A DNA stretch of 64,000 bases from RGIG8775 sp045612185 (GCA_045612185.1 JAZKYO010000045.1:34273-98272), one strand, 5' to 3'; shown: positions 26,808-37,126, counted from the first letter of the stretch. The notes: generated by a model not told the origin, from the sequence alone. Numbers and translations: made by a program.

Positions 26808-26836
26808 TTGACAAGCATTCAATATAAGTGTATAAT
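26808..26836 (+). promoter_or_regulatory. Promoter of the propeller/GH5-like operon
   Basis: TTGACA (26808-26813), 17-base spacer, TATAAT (26831-26836), a consensus promoter 85 bases before the next start codon. Confidence 0.85.
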
Positions 26837-26921
26837 AGTTGACACAGTCGGGCACATAGTAACCGCATATATTTTACGATACCCGATACCGATTGGTCAA
26901 CAATGGTAAGGAGCTTAAATT

Positions 26922-27806
26922 ATGACTTTTGAAAAATACGGAACCTCGCCCGTTTTCGGAAACGCCGATACAGGCACCGTGTTCGACGGCTACGTCTGGG
27001 TGGATGGCGGAAGATACAGAATGGACTTCTCCTGGCGCGGAAAAAAGGCGTGCGCCGTAACCTTCAGCGACGACGGGATCCATTGGAGCGAGCCTGTCAT
27101 CACCCTTGCCAACGATCTCGCAACGGGTTGGGAGGACGATCTGAACAGAAACTGCGTACTGAAGGTAGGAGACGTATACAAAATGTGGTACACCGGGCAG
27201 GCGCGCGGTTACAGTTACATCGGTTATGCGGAGAGCAGTGACGGAATACACTTTGAGCGCCGGTCCACCGAGCCGATCATAATTCCCGAACTGCCCTGGG
27301 AGCGTGAGTCTGTAATGAACCCCTGCGTTTTATTTGAGAACGGCGTATACCGTATGTGGTATTCTGCGGGCGAAACTTACGAGCCTAACGTAAACGCATA
27401 CGCTGAGAGCGTCGACGGTATCCATTGGATAAAGAGCCGTATAAACCCCATTTTCACAAAAAACAAACATAACGTATACGAGCAGAACCGTGTTGGAGGT
27501 TGCCACGTCATTCACACGGAGGATATGGGATATCTTATGTTCTATATAGGCTATGAGGACATTAACACGGCTCGCATCTGCGTGGCGAGAAGCAAGGATG
27601 GTATTCGGGGCTGGGAGCGTTCCTCTCTCAATCCCCTTATCGAGCCTACCGCGGGAAGTTGGGACAGTGAAGCGACCTACAAGCCTACGGTGGTGTGGAA
27701 CGAAAAGGACGGAAAATGGATGCTTTGGTATAACGGCAGGACGGAAAACAGAGAATATATGGGCTATGCCTACCGAAACGGTAGAGATCTTTTTCCCGAA
27801 ACGTAG
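26922..27806 (+). CDS. Five-bladed beta-propeller glycosidase-like protein
   Basis: A 294-residue protein with the repeating DGIHW / YRMWYS / GYAES pattern of five-bladed propellers related to GH43, GH32 and GH130. Each blade shows strings such as VYKMWYTGQ, VYRMWYSAGE and WMLWYNGR, and Asp or Glu residues at FDGYVW, ERESVMNPC and DSEATYKPT could form the active site. No signal peptide. It is followed after 22 bases by the GH5-like enzyme, so both probably work on the same oligosaccharide. Specific family and sugar cannot be fixed from the sequence; non-catalytic members exist too. Confidence 0.7.
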   Translation: MTFEKYGTSPVFGNADTGTVFDGYVWVDGGRYRMDFSWRGKKACAVTFSDDGIHWSEPVITLANDLATGWEDDLNRNCVLKVGDVYKMWYTGQARGYSYIGYAESSDGIHFERRSTEPIIIPELPWERESVMNPCVLFENGVYRMWYSAGETYEPNVNAYAESVDGIHWIKSRINPIFTKNKHNVYEQNRVGGCHVIHTEDMGYLMFYIGYEDINTARICVARSKDGIRGWERSSLNPLIEPTAGSWDSEATYKPTVVWNEKDGKWMLWYNGRTENREYMGYAYRNGRDLFPET

Positions 27807-27828
27807 GTTTAAAAAGAAAGGAACAGAC

Positions 27829-29676
27829 ATGGAATTTATTTTAGGATGCAATTATTGGGCATCAAACGCCGGTGCCGATATGTGGCGTGATTTTGATATT
27901 GAGTGCATTGACAAGGACGTCCAGATCCTCAGTGACTACGGCGTAAAGTATATGAGAGTGTTTCCCAACTGGCGGGATTTTCAACCCGTAGAGCCTGTTT
28001 TGGGTGGCGGCGGTGTTCTTTTGGGATATACAATAAAGGAACAGCCTATACCCGATAATCCGTATTATCTTGACACCGAGATGCTTGATAAATTTTCCTT
28101 GTTTCTCGACGTTTGTAAAAAGTACAACATCAAGATTATTGTGGGGCTTATTACAGGCTGGATGAGCGGAAGGCTTTTTGTTCCTCCCGCTTTGTACGGA
28201 AAAAACGTGATCTCATCGCTTACGGCGCAGTACTTTGAACAGCTTTTTATAAAGGGCTTTATCGAGCGCTTCATTGACAGAGAGGAAATTTATGCGTGGG
28301 ATCTCGGAAACGAGTGCAACTGTACGGGCGGTGCCGAAAACCGCTGGGAAATCGCAAGCTGGGTTGCAATGATGACAAACGCCATAAAAGCCGCCGACAG
28401 CAGCCGCCCCGTGATTTCGGGTATGCACGAGCTTTATGTGGCGCAGAAAAAATGGACGATTGCCGACCAAGGGCTTTACGTGGATATGCTTACTACCCAC
28501 CCATATCCGTTCTGGTGTCAGCATACAGGCATTGACGAAACTCTGTCTTTAAGAACAACCATGCACGCCACCGCGCAAACAAAGCTTTATGCCGAAATCG
28601 GCGGAAAGCCCTGCCTTGCCGAGGAGATAGGAACTATGGGACCTTCGATTTGCAGTGAAGAAAAGGCGGCAGACTTTTTGAGAGTGAATATGTTTTCTTT
28701 GTGGGCTAACGGCGCCGGCGGAGTAATGTGGTGGTGCGCCCACGACCAGAATGAGCTTGAAAGCAACCCCTACAGCTATCAGATGGTTGAAAGGGAACTT
28801 GGTATGCTTTACAATGACCGCACACCCAAGCCCGTGCTAGGGGAAATGAAGAAATTCTCCTCTTGGATTGACAAACTTGATTTCAAGCTGCCTGCGGCAC
28901 AGACCGATGCGGTTTGCCTGCTGACACGAGACCAAAACCACTGGGGCGTGGCTTACATGACCCACATACTTTGCAAAAAGGTGGGGCTTAACTGCAGATT
29001 TGCTTATGCCGATAATCGACTTCCCGACTCAAAGCTTTACATAATGCCCTCAATAAGCGGTATTCAGATCATGCCCAAGAGCAGATACGACGAGCTGAAA
29101 AAGAGGGTTCGCGAGGGCGCTGATCTGTACATATCCTGCGGCAATGCGGTGTTAAGCGAATTTGAGGAGCTTACGGGGCTTAAGGTGATGGATTCCTATA
29201 CGTGTAACGAATCCTTTAATGCGCAGATAGGTGACGAAAGTATCGCCTTTTCCCGTCCGAGAACTGTGACTGTCAAGCCTGTTTCTGCTGAGGTACTTGC
29301 ATACGACAGCAATAATAATCCTTTTGTTTCGGTAAACAAATACGGTAAGGGCAGAGTGTTTTTTGTAAACGCACCGATTGAAGGTAATCTCATTGAAAAG
29401 CACAACGCATTTGACGGCAATACGCATGTTGTGTACCGCAAAATTTTTGCGGATCACATAAATAATTACCCCGTAGAGCTTTCAAACAAGGATATTGTAT
29501 TTACCTATCATCCCGTAAAGGACGGCGGATACGTTGTGGCGCTTAACCACTATGACGAGGAAAAGGAATTTGCCCTTAAGCTTAGTGACGGCTATTCGGT
29601 AGATAAGATCTATCACGGCGATACGCGGAAAATCAATCCCTTTGACGCTTGCGTGTTCAAAATAGTAAGAAAGTAA
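27829..29676 (+). CDS. GH5-like glycosidase with C-terminal GATase-like domain
   Basis: A 615-residue protein from ATG 27829, preceded by AAAGAAAGGAACAGAC; a much earlier in-frame codon lies within the propeller gene. Residues about 1-345 form a clan GH-A barrel related to GH5/GH42: acid/base E162 in WDLGNECNC and nucleophile E266 in LAEEIG. Residues about 360-530 resemble the class I glutamine-amidotransferase-like (trimerisation) domain of GH42 enzymes, and a small beta domain follows. No signal peptide. Nearly the same first 74 residues occur in the truncated copy at 21762. The substrate is probably a beta-linked oligosaccharide; family is inferred. Confidence 0.75.
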   Translation: MEFILGCNYWASNAGADMWRDFDIECIDKDVQILSDYGVKYMRVFPNWRDFQPVEPVLGGGGVLLGYTIKEQPIPDNPYYLDTEMLDKFSLFLDVCKKYNIKIIVGLITGWMSGRLFVPPALYGKNVISSLTAQYFEQLFIKGFIERFIDREEIYAWDLGNECNCTGGAENRWEIASWVAMMTNAIKAADSSRPVISGMHELYVAQKKWTIADQGLYVDMLTTHPYPFWCQHTGIDETLSLRTTMHATAQTKLYAEIGGKPCLAEEIGTMGPSICSEEKAADFLRVNMFSLWANGAGGVMWWCAHDQNELESNPYSYQMVERELGMLYNDRTPKPVLGEMKKFSSWIDKLDFKLPAAQTDAVCLLTRDQNHWGVAYMTHILCKKVGLNCRFAYADNRLPDSKLYIMPSISGIQIMPKSRYDELKKRVREGADLYISCGNAVLSEFEELTGLKVMDSYTCNESFNAQIGDESIAFSRPRTVTVKPVSAEVLAYDSNNNPFVSVNKYGKGRVFFVNAPIEGNLIEKHNAFDGNTHVVYRKIFADHINNYPVELSNKDIVFTYHPVKDGGYVVALNHYDEEKEFALKLSDGYSVDKIYHGDTRKINPFDACVFKIVRK

Positions 29677-29686
29677 TTATAGCACC

Positions 29687-29716
29687 GAAGAGCGGTCACG
29701 TGACCGCTCTTCTTTT
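29687..29716 (+). terminator. Terminator after the GH5-like gene
   Basis: A 26-base perfect palindrome, arms GAAGAGCGGTCAC and GTGACCGCTCTTC (29687-29712), ends in TTTT. The following 29725-29757 contains AAAATAGCCTCAATC and GAACTTTCCAC, another partial copy of the intergenic repeat. Confidence 0.85.
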
Positions 29717-29790
29717 ATGCTTTGTTTTCTTAAAATAGCCTCAATCTATTGAACTTTCCACTTCTTCTGAGGCTAATCGGAGCTTCAGTT

Positions 29791-29876
29791 AAATTATGCA
29801 AAATTGTGCAAAATTGTGCGGAATTGTGCAAAATGGCAATTTTGGTATTGACAAAGTATTTCTTATATGGTATAAT
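29791..29876 (+). promoter_or_regulatory. Promoter with four phased 10-bp repeats
   Basis: Four direct 10-bp units, AAATTATGCA, AAATTGTGCA, AAATTGTGCG and GAATTGTGCA, fill 29791-29830. They are followed by a consensus promoter: TTGACA (29848-29853), 17-base spacer, TATAAT (29871-29876). The ten-base period puts each unit on the same face of the helix, as expected of an A-tract UP element or an activator array. It drives the large secreted protein. Confidence 0.75.
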
Positions 29877-29989
29877 TTACTATAATTGGGGCGGTTTGCA
29901 GTTGCGTAAAACAACCGAAATTTTATACTGCTTTTTGTGTCTTGTTTCAATTAATTTATAACGATCCATGAAAGGAAGAGAGGAAAGAA

Positions 29990-32900
29990 ATGAAAAGCTT
30001 GAAGAAACCATTAGCTCTACTCTTGACGATGCTTATGCTCGTCTCAGCGCTTCCGCTTGGCGTGTTTGCGGCGGAAGCCACCGCTTTGGCTACAGCAACA
30101 ACCGCTGTGACTGCCGAAGACAACAAAATTTACTACAAGTATACCTTTGAGGAGGCTACGCCAAGCGATACTGTCGAAAGCAGAGCTATATCTGCTGTTG
30201 GTGAGAAGGATTCAAATCCTATGAAGCTCAGTCAAGACGGTTCGGTTCCGGGGCACGTAGTTAAGGAGAACGGAAATCAGTTCTACAGAGTTGAATATCC
30301 CAAGACCTACACCTCGTGGCACGGTATGCGCTTTTCGCTTTACGACGGTGTGACCAACCATATAATCACAAACGGTGTTGCTATTGACTTTGATTTCAGA
30401 TGGCTGGGTACAGGTAGCGTAACGACGAATGCAGGAATCAATTTCGTTAAGCTCCGCAGAAGCAAAGGCGGCAATATTGAGGCCTATCTTATTGAAGGCT
30501 CGGTAGATGCCAACGGCTCGTTGACTTTGAAGACCGGCAGTAGCGTTATCGCAACCTTCCCCAAGCAGGGGGCTGAAGGACATAACCCCAACTTTACCAA
30601 TATCCGCGTTGAGTACTATGACACTACCTATACCTATAATATCTATATAGGCGGTCAGTGTGTTGTGGAAGGCATGTCGGTCGATCTTGTGGCCAGTGAA
30701 GATATGCGTACGGGACAGTTTATTGATTCCAAGTTTGACAGTGATTACTTTACTACCTCAAGAGACAACATCTCTATTGCAGGAGACCGTTGGAGCTTTG
30801 AGATTGCACGTATCAATGCAACAAAAGATAAAGAGTTCAACTACGTTATGGACTTTGACAACGTGTACATAAACGGTATCGGTCCCAAAGAGGGAAGAAG
30901 CTACTATTATAACAACAGTTTCGATAACACTACCCTTAACGGTATTACGGCACGTACCACCGATATGACTTACTATTTCAGAGGGACTGCGCCTACTATT
31001 ACGAAGACAGGCGACAACGGATATATTTCATTCGGTGCAAAATCAAGAATGGATTTGCGCGATACGTATCAGATAATACAGGACGGTAACTGGACTGTTT
31101 CCTTCAAGCTTCAGGGTACGGTCGCGAGTACAGACACCGGTAAGAAATGCATACTTCGTATACACAACCGAATAGATACTCTTCAGTTCCTTCAGCTTGA
31201 CAAGGACGGTAATCTTTATCTTGGAAACAATTCGGATCCGGGTACAACCCGTCAGCAAATTCCCGGGGTTAAAGTTCCCGCGGTAGGCTCGGACGATTGG
31301 GTTGAGATAACTGTTTCATGTCTTGTAAATAACCAGAATCATACCGGTGTTTACTCGGATTTTGTAGCGCCATCGTCTCCTGCAAGAAGATATACCTTTA
31401 TTCTTTGGGTTGACGGCAAGCTTTGCGGTGCAATGACCCACAGCGACGCACAGTTCTTAAGAAGTGAACTTAATGCGAGCGGTAAATACACGGTAAACGA
31501 TATGTCGTTTACGCAGAACATCCTTGACAAGGAGCTTACCCACGAGGAAATGACGGCAAAGGGATATACTCTTGTTGAGGAAACATCTACGCGAAAAACC
31601 TATTACAACGAAAAGACCTACGATTACTATCAGTTCCAGTATGCGGATGGCGCCTTTAAGACAGGAGTGTTCTTTGATTTCAAGACCGCATTTTCAGCTT
31701 CTTCTAAGGCCATGAGCACGGCAGAAGGTAAAGCCGTTCTTGCAGGAGGAAACTGGACTTTGAGCCAAACAGGAACCGCCAGCACAAAGGATAACGTTGA
31801 AAGCCGCAACGATACCTACCTTAACTCGGTTACCGGCGAAAAGGCAATAGTTACTATGACACGCACCGCGGGATCGACAGCCGACTTTGCTTTCAAATCC
31901 GCTGTTCGCCACGTGGCTATTCCCAGCTATACAAACAACGACGTTCTTGGTTTCTTTGACCAGAATGCTTCTACGATTACCGCTAATATAGATGACCTTA
32001 AGCTTTATTCCGGTATCGGTTATCCAACTTACGCGGATGGCGCTGATGATAAAGAAGGGGTTATCAACGAGGTTGAGTTTGCAAATCTTGCTACCAACAT
32101 AACTGTTTCGGGTGTTGGAAACGTTGTTAATAACCGCGGCGGACGTCACGGTATCATATATTCCGAAAATTTTGTTTCTTCCAAGGTTGAATCTAAGTCC
32201 GAGACAGCGAACGGAAAAAAAGTTAATTACGTAACCCTTACCTCGGGTACAGACGACGTTTTCCTTCATCTCAATGCCGACTATTCGGGCGGTAAGGTGT
32301 TTGCGGCAGAGCTGACCGTGAGAAAGCTCTCGGGTCTGACCGAGGCGTTCCATCTTATCAGACTTTTCCGTGAGGGCGAAAATGACGCCTCAATCACTAC
32401 TACAGATCTACTTAAGTATTCATATACTAAGAAGACACCGTTCTTCACTATGAACGGCGTTTCGGCTTACATAGTGGACGGTGCGGGCAAGCCCATTTCC
32501 TTGGCGGGTAATGAGTGGACTACATTCAGAGTGGTTATTGATGAAAGCGGCAAGAAGCCTTTGGTGACATTCTACGTAAATGGAAAGGTTGCCAACTACT
32601 ATACCGACGATATGCTAGTTCCTCTCAAGGCTATAAATCTTGAAGGCGTTATCTCGGATGATTTCAGCGCGCACAAGTACGATATAGACCAAAGAGTTAC
32701 GTTTATTAAGACTATAGGTTCTTCGGCTATCATCGATCTTCTTGATGCCAAGATAGAGTATGCAGAAGCTCCCAAGAATTTCGTATGGGCTGACTCGGTT
32801 GCTCTTGACTTCTCCAAGATAAGTGACGTTTCACAGCTTGGTGACCAGTTCCTTATAAGTGACGGCGTTTATATTGAAAACGGCGAGCTTGTAATTCCCA

Positions 32901-35900
32901 ATGGCGAGACCTTCGGTTGGCTTGACTACAACGGAACCTTTGCCGAGTTTGCGAGAACAAACGGTGCCGATCCTACCTACAAGTACAGATTTAACGACGG
33001 ATATGCCTTTGAAATGAAGGTTAAGGCAGCTTCAAGCGGTAGCTCGCAGAAGGGGCTGCTGAAATGCACCAGTGACGCAAAGACAGGAAATAACATGATG
33101 TATATGCAACGTGGCAAGATATATATGTCAGGTGCTATTTCCGGTTACACTTTGAATACTCTTGAATCGGGTCAATATTCCGACATTTCACTTCTGTATA
33201 CGAATAACGAGACCAGAGGTACTGTTTTTGCGGACGGTAAGATGATCGGTATGGTGGGCTTTGCAGATGGAACGGCGATAACCAATCTTGTCAACGATGA
33301 GATTGCGTTTATGTTTGCCGATGGCATCAAGCTTGCCGAGCTCTACATCCACAGAGACCAGAAGAGAGTTCTCGCAACCAACTCGGGTGATATCTTCGAG
33401 CTTGACCCCGATGCATGGCTTCCCAAGGATCCCAAGGATGCGAAATATTATCCTTTTAATCCCAAATCAGCTTCCGGTGTTATGGACAGTGATACCAACG
33501 CCTTCAGATTGTATGCCGCATTCCTTAACGATGACGAAGTAGGAAACTATTATCGCTTCAACATGGTTAAGAATGAGGATGAGATTATAGCCGACGATGC
33601 CAATACAGCTGACGTTAATGAGGCAAATTACGGTGTTGTGGTTAAGAGCCAGACATGGAATGATATCGTTGTTACCGACTATCTTGAGGATAGAACAACG
33701 GTGTTTGAGTACGATATAAGATTTAAGCCCCATGTGGACGCCAGAGAAGGTTATACCATTCAGCTTCTCGGTATCAGACGTACCGAGGAGGGCTCGTCAT
33801 CAAATAAAATGGAAGACATTTTACTTCTCGGCGAAGACGGAACGCTTAAATTCCTTGGCTATACTCTTTGTAATACAAAAGGAATTCCCTATAAGCTTGA
33901 CGGAAGCAAGTGGGTCAATATTTCCGTAATCTATGATGCAAACGCGGGTAAAGCAAGCTGTATCGTAGACGGACAGATTCTCCATTATAAGAACTCCAAA
34001 AACGTTGTTCTCGGTCTTGCCGATAAGGTACAGCTTGCTACAGTGCGCTACTATCGCATGGATGCGGCTGATACCAAGATCAGGTTCTTTAACACCTCGT
34101 CTGTCAGTGCTGATGCGACTGTTAAATTGAGCGCGCTCGGTATGCTTGATATCGCGGGATTGAAGATTTATAATATTGACGATACTGCCAACGTAGGCTA
34201 CATTGGCGTTCAGAAGGATACCTCAAACAATAATATCAGACTTGTTGCCGGTTCAGATATGCTTTACTACGGAAACGTTGGATTTGACGTAGTGGCATTC
34301 GATGCCAACGGTAATTTGCTTTCCAAAGATACTAAGAGTTATTCTACAAATGCCGTTTACTCATCGATAATCGAAACTGTGGAAGGTGTAAAGAATATCG
34401 AATATCCCGAAAATTTCGGATACAGATATTTCTATACCGCAAACATTATGGATGTTGATCAGGAAAAAGCGGTTAAGCTTAACGTAACCCCCTTCAGTAT
34501 TGTTAACGGAGAAAAGTACCCCGCATCTACAGTTACTCTTGAAATCGACTTTACGAGACCTATGGATCAATGGGTGCTTTCGGATGTCGATTCCGTGGAG
34601 ATCAAACCTCAGGGCGACAATATGAACGCTAACTTCAGCACTACCGATATTGTAAAATATACAAACGGCGGTTCGCTTGAGCTTAACGGACTTGGAGCTA
34701 AGTTTGGCTTTGCGGCAGACCTTAAGGGCGGTGTGGTAAGCGTAAACCTTACTAACGCAAAGGGTGAGGACGTTACAGAAAGCGTATTTGATATCTACGT
34801 TGACGGTGTCCTTACACAAAAAGATCTTACACTTGAGTTTGGTCATCATACAATAGTTCTTGCTGAGAATAAGACAGGTGAGCACGAATTTGTAATTGTT
34901 AAGAAAAGCGGCGGCGATTACGTGTGCATCAACAATATGAGCCTATACGGAACACTTATCGATGCTCCCGAGCTTGCCGAGGAGAATGCGGTTATAGTTA
35001 CAGTTGCCGCGCCCGGGAACAATGTTCCTTACGGCACTGTAAACGTGTATGCCAGAACGTCGGATTCCACCGAAAATTATTACATAAAGTATCAGTTCAG
35101 CTATCTTAACTACCCGCTTAACAATTACAATTATATAACGGGTCCTGCCAATTCACACAATAATGCTAAGATGTACAGAATAAACACCGCAACTATTGTC
35201 AACAGAGCAAGCGGCAGTGACGTAACTGTATATCAGATACTCCAGGGCGGTGAGATATCGCTTGCTATAAAAGAGGGCGGACACGTGGTTACCAAAGCCG
35301 AATACCAGGCTGCGAAATCCGATGTTGAGAAATGCTTAGATACAGCTACTGACAACGGCTACATAAAGAGAATGAACGCGGCAATCGCCGCGGCAGCTGA
35401 TGGCGCGGCTAATACTACCGCGAGAGCAGCGGGTGACTTTGTTGGCGGATGGCACGGTGACGAGAACATCGAGGACGGACAGATAGCCATGTATCTTGAC
35501 GGTAAAAAGCTTGACCTCACAAAGGCAGGTTCCTATACGGGTACACACTTTATCTTCGATCAGACATGTATTATCGACAGATGCGATGAGCCCGAAACTC
35601 AGGTCATGAGACACCGCCAGTATATGCTTATTGATACCAACGGTTTCCGCAATGACCAAACTGTTGAGTTCCTTACAGCTGACTTCGTTCCGGATGAAAC
35701 ACAGTCGTATCTCCAGATGTGCACATTCAACAGACAGAACTTCTCACTTTCTTCTTCAGAAAAAACTAAACCCGAGAACTATATTTGTGCTGTATTTAAC
35801 CTTCTTGACGCCAACGGAACGGTTCTTTCCGAGCATGATTTCAGCAATCATAAGGCAGGAAACAAAGATGACGGTGGCGACGGAACAATAAGCGACGTTG

Positions 35901-36187
35901 GTTCGGCAAACAAGGCAGATAACAGATACGTTGAGTATATCGGTAACGAGAACAGTGAAGGAAAAGGCTTGTACGGAAGAGTTGGATTTGTTATCAGCGA
36001 TGCCAGCGTACAGCCTTCCACGGCAACTATTATGATAAGAGAGACTCAGGGAGACAATAAGTGGTATGCATCCTTTAAGTCTTACAACGGTACTACTGTT
36101 CCGCTTGGTGAGGTTTGGAACGTAAGCGATTACTACTATATTGATTACGCTCCCAACAACGTGGTTGCAGAAATCACGGCAGAATAA
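29990..36187 (+). CDS. Giant secreted multi-domain lectin-like protein
   Basis: A 2065-residue protein with a Sec signal peptide (MKSLKKPLALLLTMLMLVSA, cut after about residue 27, VFA-AEA). Most of the first 1400 residues look like five or six concanavalin A/LamG-like beta-sandwiches of about 200-250 residues each, recognisable by recurring phrases such as W-x-x-F-x-V ... VDGK and FDNVYINGIG. A domain near 1400-1520 starts YIGVQKDTSNNNIRLVAG, a type often found near the end of clostridial surface proteins. Residues about 1560-1650 (VEIKPQG to CINNMSLYG) resemble the beta-sandwich that precedes SGNH esterases, but no SGNH block follows. I see no catalytic motif, LPXTG anchor or S-layer domain. 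It is probably a secreted glycan-binding or structural protein; function unknown. AGGAAGAGAGGAAAGAA precedes the ATG. Confidence 0.75.
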   Translation: MKSLKKPLALLLTMLMLVSALPLGVFAAEATALATATTAVTAEDNKIYYKYTFEEATPSDTVESRAISAVGEKDSNPMKLSQDGSVPGHVVKENGNQFYRVEYPKTYTSWHGMRFSLYDGVTNHIITNGVAIDFDFRWLGTGSVTTNAGINFVKLRRSKGGNIEAYLIEGSVDANGSLTLKTGSSVIATFPKQGAEGHNPNFTNIRVEYYDTTYTYNIYIGGQCVVEGMSVDLVASEDMRTGQFIDSKFDSDYFTTSRDNISIAGDRWSFEIARINATKDKEFNYVMDFDNVYINGIGPKEGRSYYYNNSFDNTTLNGITARTTDMTYYFRGTAPTITKTGDNGYISFGAKSRMDLRDTYQIIQDGNWTVSFKLQGTVASTDTGKKCILRIHNRIDTLQFLQLDKDGNLYLGNNSDPGTTRQQIPGVKVPAVGSDDWVEITVSCLVNNQNHTGVYSDFVAPSSPARRYTFILWVDGKLCGAMTHSDAQFLRSELNASGKYTVNDMSFTQNILDKELTHEEMTAKGYTLVEETSTRKTYYNEKTYDYYQFQYADGAFKTGVFFDFKTAFSASSKAMSTAEGKAVLAGGNWTLSQTGTASTKDNVESRNDTYLNSVTGEKAIVTMTRTAGSTADFAFKSAVRHVAIPSYTNNDVLGFFDQNASTITANIDDLKLYSGIGYPTYADGADDKEGVINEVEFANLATNITVSGVGNVVNNRGGRHGIIYSENFVSSKVESKSETANGKKVNYVTLTSGTDDVFLHLNADYSGGKVFAAELTVRKLSGLTEAFHLIRLFREGENDASITTTDLLKYSYTKKTPFFTMNGVSAYIVDGAGKPISLAGNEWTTFRVVIDESGKKPLVTFYVNGKVANYYTDDMLVPLKAINLEGVISDDFSAHKYDIDQRVTFIKTIGSSAIIDLLDAKIEYAEAPKNFVWADSVALDFSKISDVSQLGDQFLISDGVYIENGELVIPNGETFGWLDYNGTFAEFARTNGADPTYKYRFNDGYAFEMKVKAASSGSSQKGLLKCTSDAKTGNNMMYMQRGKIYMSGAISGYTLNTLESGQYSDISLLYTNNETRGTVFADGKMIGMVGFADGTAITNLVNDEIAFMFADGIKLAELYIHRDQKRVLATNSGDIFELDPDAWLPKDPKDAKYYPFNPKSASGVMDSDTNAFRLYAAFLNDDEVGNYYRFNMVKNEDEIIADDANTADVNEANYGVVVKSQTWNDIVVTDYLEDRTTVFEYDIRFKPHVDAREGYTIQLLGIRRTEEGSSSNKMEDILLLGEDGTLKFLGYTLCNTKGIPYKLDGSKWVNISVIYDANAGKASCIVDGQILHYKNSKNVVLGLADKVQLATVRYYRMDAADTKIRFFNTSSVSADATVKLSALGMLDIAGLKIYNIDDTANVGYIGVQKDTSNNNIRLVAGSDMLYYGNVGFDVVAFDANGNLLSKDTKSYSTNAVYSSIIETVEGVKNIEYPENFGYRYFYTANIMDVDQEKAVKLNVTPFSIVNGEKYPASTVTLEIDFTRPMDQWVLSDVDSVEIKPQGDNMNANFSTTDIVKYTNGGSLELNGLGAKFGFAADLKGGVVSVNLTNAKGEDVTESVFDIYVDGVLTQKDLTLEFGHHTIVLAENKTGEHEFVIVKKSGGDYVCINNMSLYGTLIDAPELAEENAVIVTVAAPGNNVPYGTVNVYARTSDSTENYYIKYQFSYLNYPLNNYNYITGPANSHNNAKMYRINTATIVNRASGSDVTVYQILQGGEISLAIKEGGHVVTKAEYQAAKSDVEKCLDTATDNGYIKRMNAAIAAAADGAANTTARAAGDFVGGWHGDENIEDGQIAMYLDGKKLDLTKAGSYTGTHFIFDQTCIIDRCDEPETQVMRHRQYMLIDTNGFRNDQTVEFLTADFVPDETQSYLQMCTFNRQNFSLSSSEKTKPENYICAVFNLLDANGTVLSEHDFSNHKAGNKDDGGDGTISDVGSANKADNRYVEYIGNENSEGKGLYGRVGFVISDASVQPSTATIMIRETQGDNKWYASFKSYNGTTVPLGEVWNVSDYYYIDYAPNNVVAEITAE

Positions 36188-36243
36188 AATCAAATTGCTG
36201 ATTGTTTGTGAAGTGAATTATAAACAGTTTACAAAGAAAGCAA

Positions 36244-36281
36244 AAACCTCCTATGGCATAAAGCCATAGGAGGTTTATTTT
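36244..36281 (+). terminator. Terminator of the giant protein gene
   Basis: AAACCTCCTATGGC (36244-36257) pairs perfectly with GCCATAGGAGGTTT (36263-36276), followed by a T-rich tail. Confidence 0.9.
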
Positions 36282-36335
36282 TCATTGTTTTAAGATGAGC
36301 AAACCGGAAGCTTTCCGCTGTAGCTTTATTACATT

Positions 36336-36368
36336 AAAAAAGCCCATTTTTGCTAATAGGCTTTTTTC
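36336..36368. repeat. AAAAAAGCC hairpin repeat
   Basis: AAAAAAGCCC...ATAGGCTTTTTT hairpin, then CGTTGTTTGCGGAATTGTTG, which also follows the hairpin at 17739-17771. Located between convergent genes, it can stop transcription from both sides. Confidence 0.75.
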
Positions 36369-36400
36369 GTTGTTTGCGGAATTGTTGCGTTTTTGCAATA

Positions 36401-37126
36401 TTAAGACGGATGTTGTTTGCGGTACTGAAGCGGCGAAAGACCGATGTGCTTTTTAAAGCAGGTGGAAAAATAAAATGAGTCGCGAAAGCCGCACTTAGTA
36501 GAAATACTCTCGATGCTTTCGTAAGGATTAATGATCAACAGCTGCTGTGCGCGGGCGATGCGAAGATCAATGAGATAATTATGCGGCGTTTTTTGTGTTT
36601 TTGCCTTGAAGCATCTTCTCATATAGTCTGTATTGTAGCCTATATTTTTAATTGCTTCGGTAAGATCAAAGTCGCAATTTTCAAGATTTTCAAGAATTGT
36701 ATTTTTCAAAAGCTCTACTATGGAATTCTGATTTTCTTTAGAGGAAAAGCGTTTTGCGTATTGAATCAATGCATCCAAAAGACTGCCGGCGATACGTTGA
36801 TAATTGTCCTCTTTTTTATTCATAATTCCATGGATCATCCAAGCCAGTGACTCTGTATAGGATTCGTTGTCATGAAGTACGAGAGGTTGGGAGATATCCG
36901 TAGAATCGCAATGAATTACCAAATCGAAAAACTGTCCTTGAGAATAATCGGAATGAAATATTTCAGGGGGAACACAATAAAGATCACCCTTGGATACCAT
37001 ATAAGTTCTATCACCTATCGTGGTGTGACTGTCGCCGCAAAGGCGATAAACGATCTCGAGACAACCGTGCTTATGTTTTGATGAACGGGAAATATCAGAA
37101 TTTATTAAAGAAAACAAAACCTTCAT
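36401..37126 (-). CDS. AraC-family transcriptional regulator
   Basis: A 241-residue regulator; ATG 37126 is chosen because GAGAGGTAAGAGT precedes it, whereas the TTG five codons earlier overlaps that ribosome site. A cupin sensor (about 1-120; KHKHGCLEIVYRLCG, KGDLYCVPPEIFHSDY) is followed by two helix-turn-helix units ending in FSTCFKKHIGLSPLQYRK. It is divergent from the GH78 rhamnosidase gene, so rhamnose-type control is likely. The first helix-turn-helix is less typical (TEAIKNIGYNTDYMRRCF) but complete. Confidence 0.92.
   Translation of the reverse strand: MKVLFSLINSDISRSSKHKHGCLEIVYRLCGDSHTTIGDRTYMVSKGDLYCVPPEIFHSDYSQGQFFDLVIHCDSTDISQPLVLHDNESYTESLAWMIHGIMNKKEDNYQRIAGSLLDALIQYAKRFSSKENQNSIVELLKNTILENLENCDFDLTEAIKNIGYNTDYMRRCFKAKTQKTPHNYLIDLRIARAQQLLIINPYESIESISTKCGFRDSFYFSTCFKKHIGLSPLQYRKQHPS

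Noticed and set aside
29791..29830. Short tandem repeats as a CRISPR array
   Set aside because: Units are 10 bp with no spacers, and no cas gene is present; they sit directly on a promoter.
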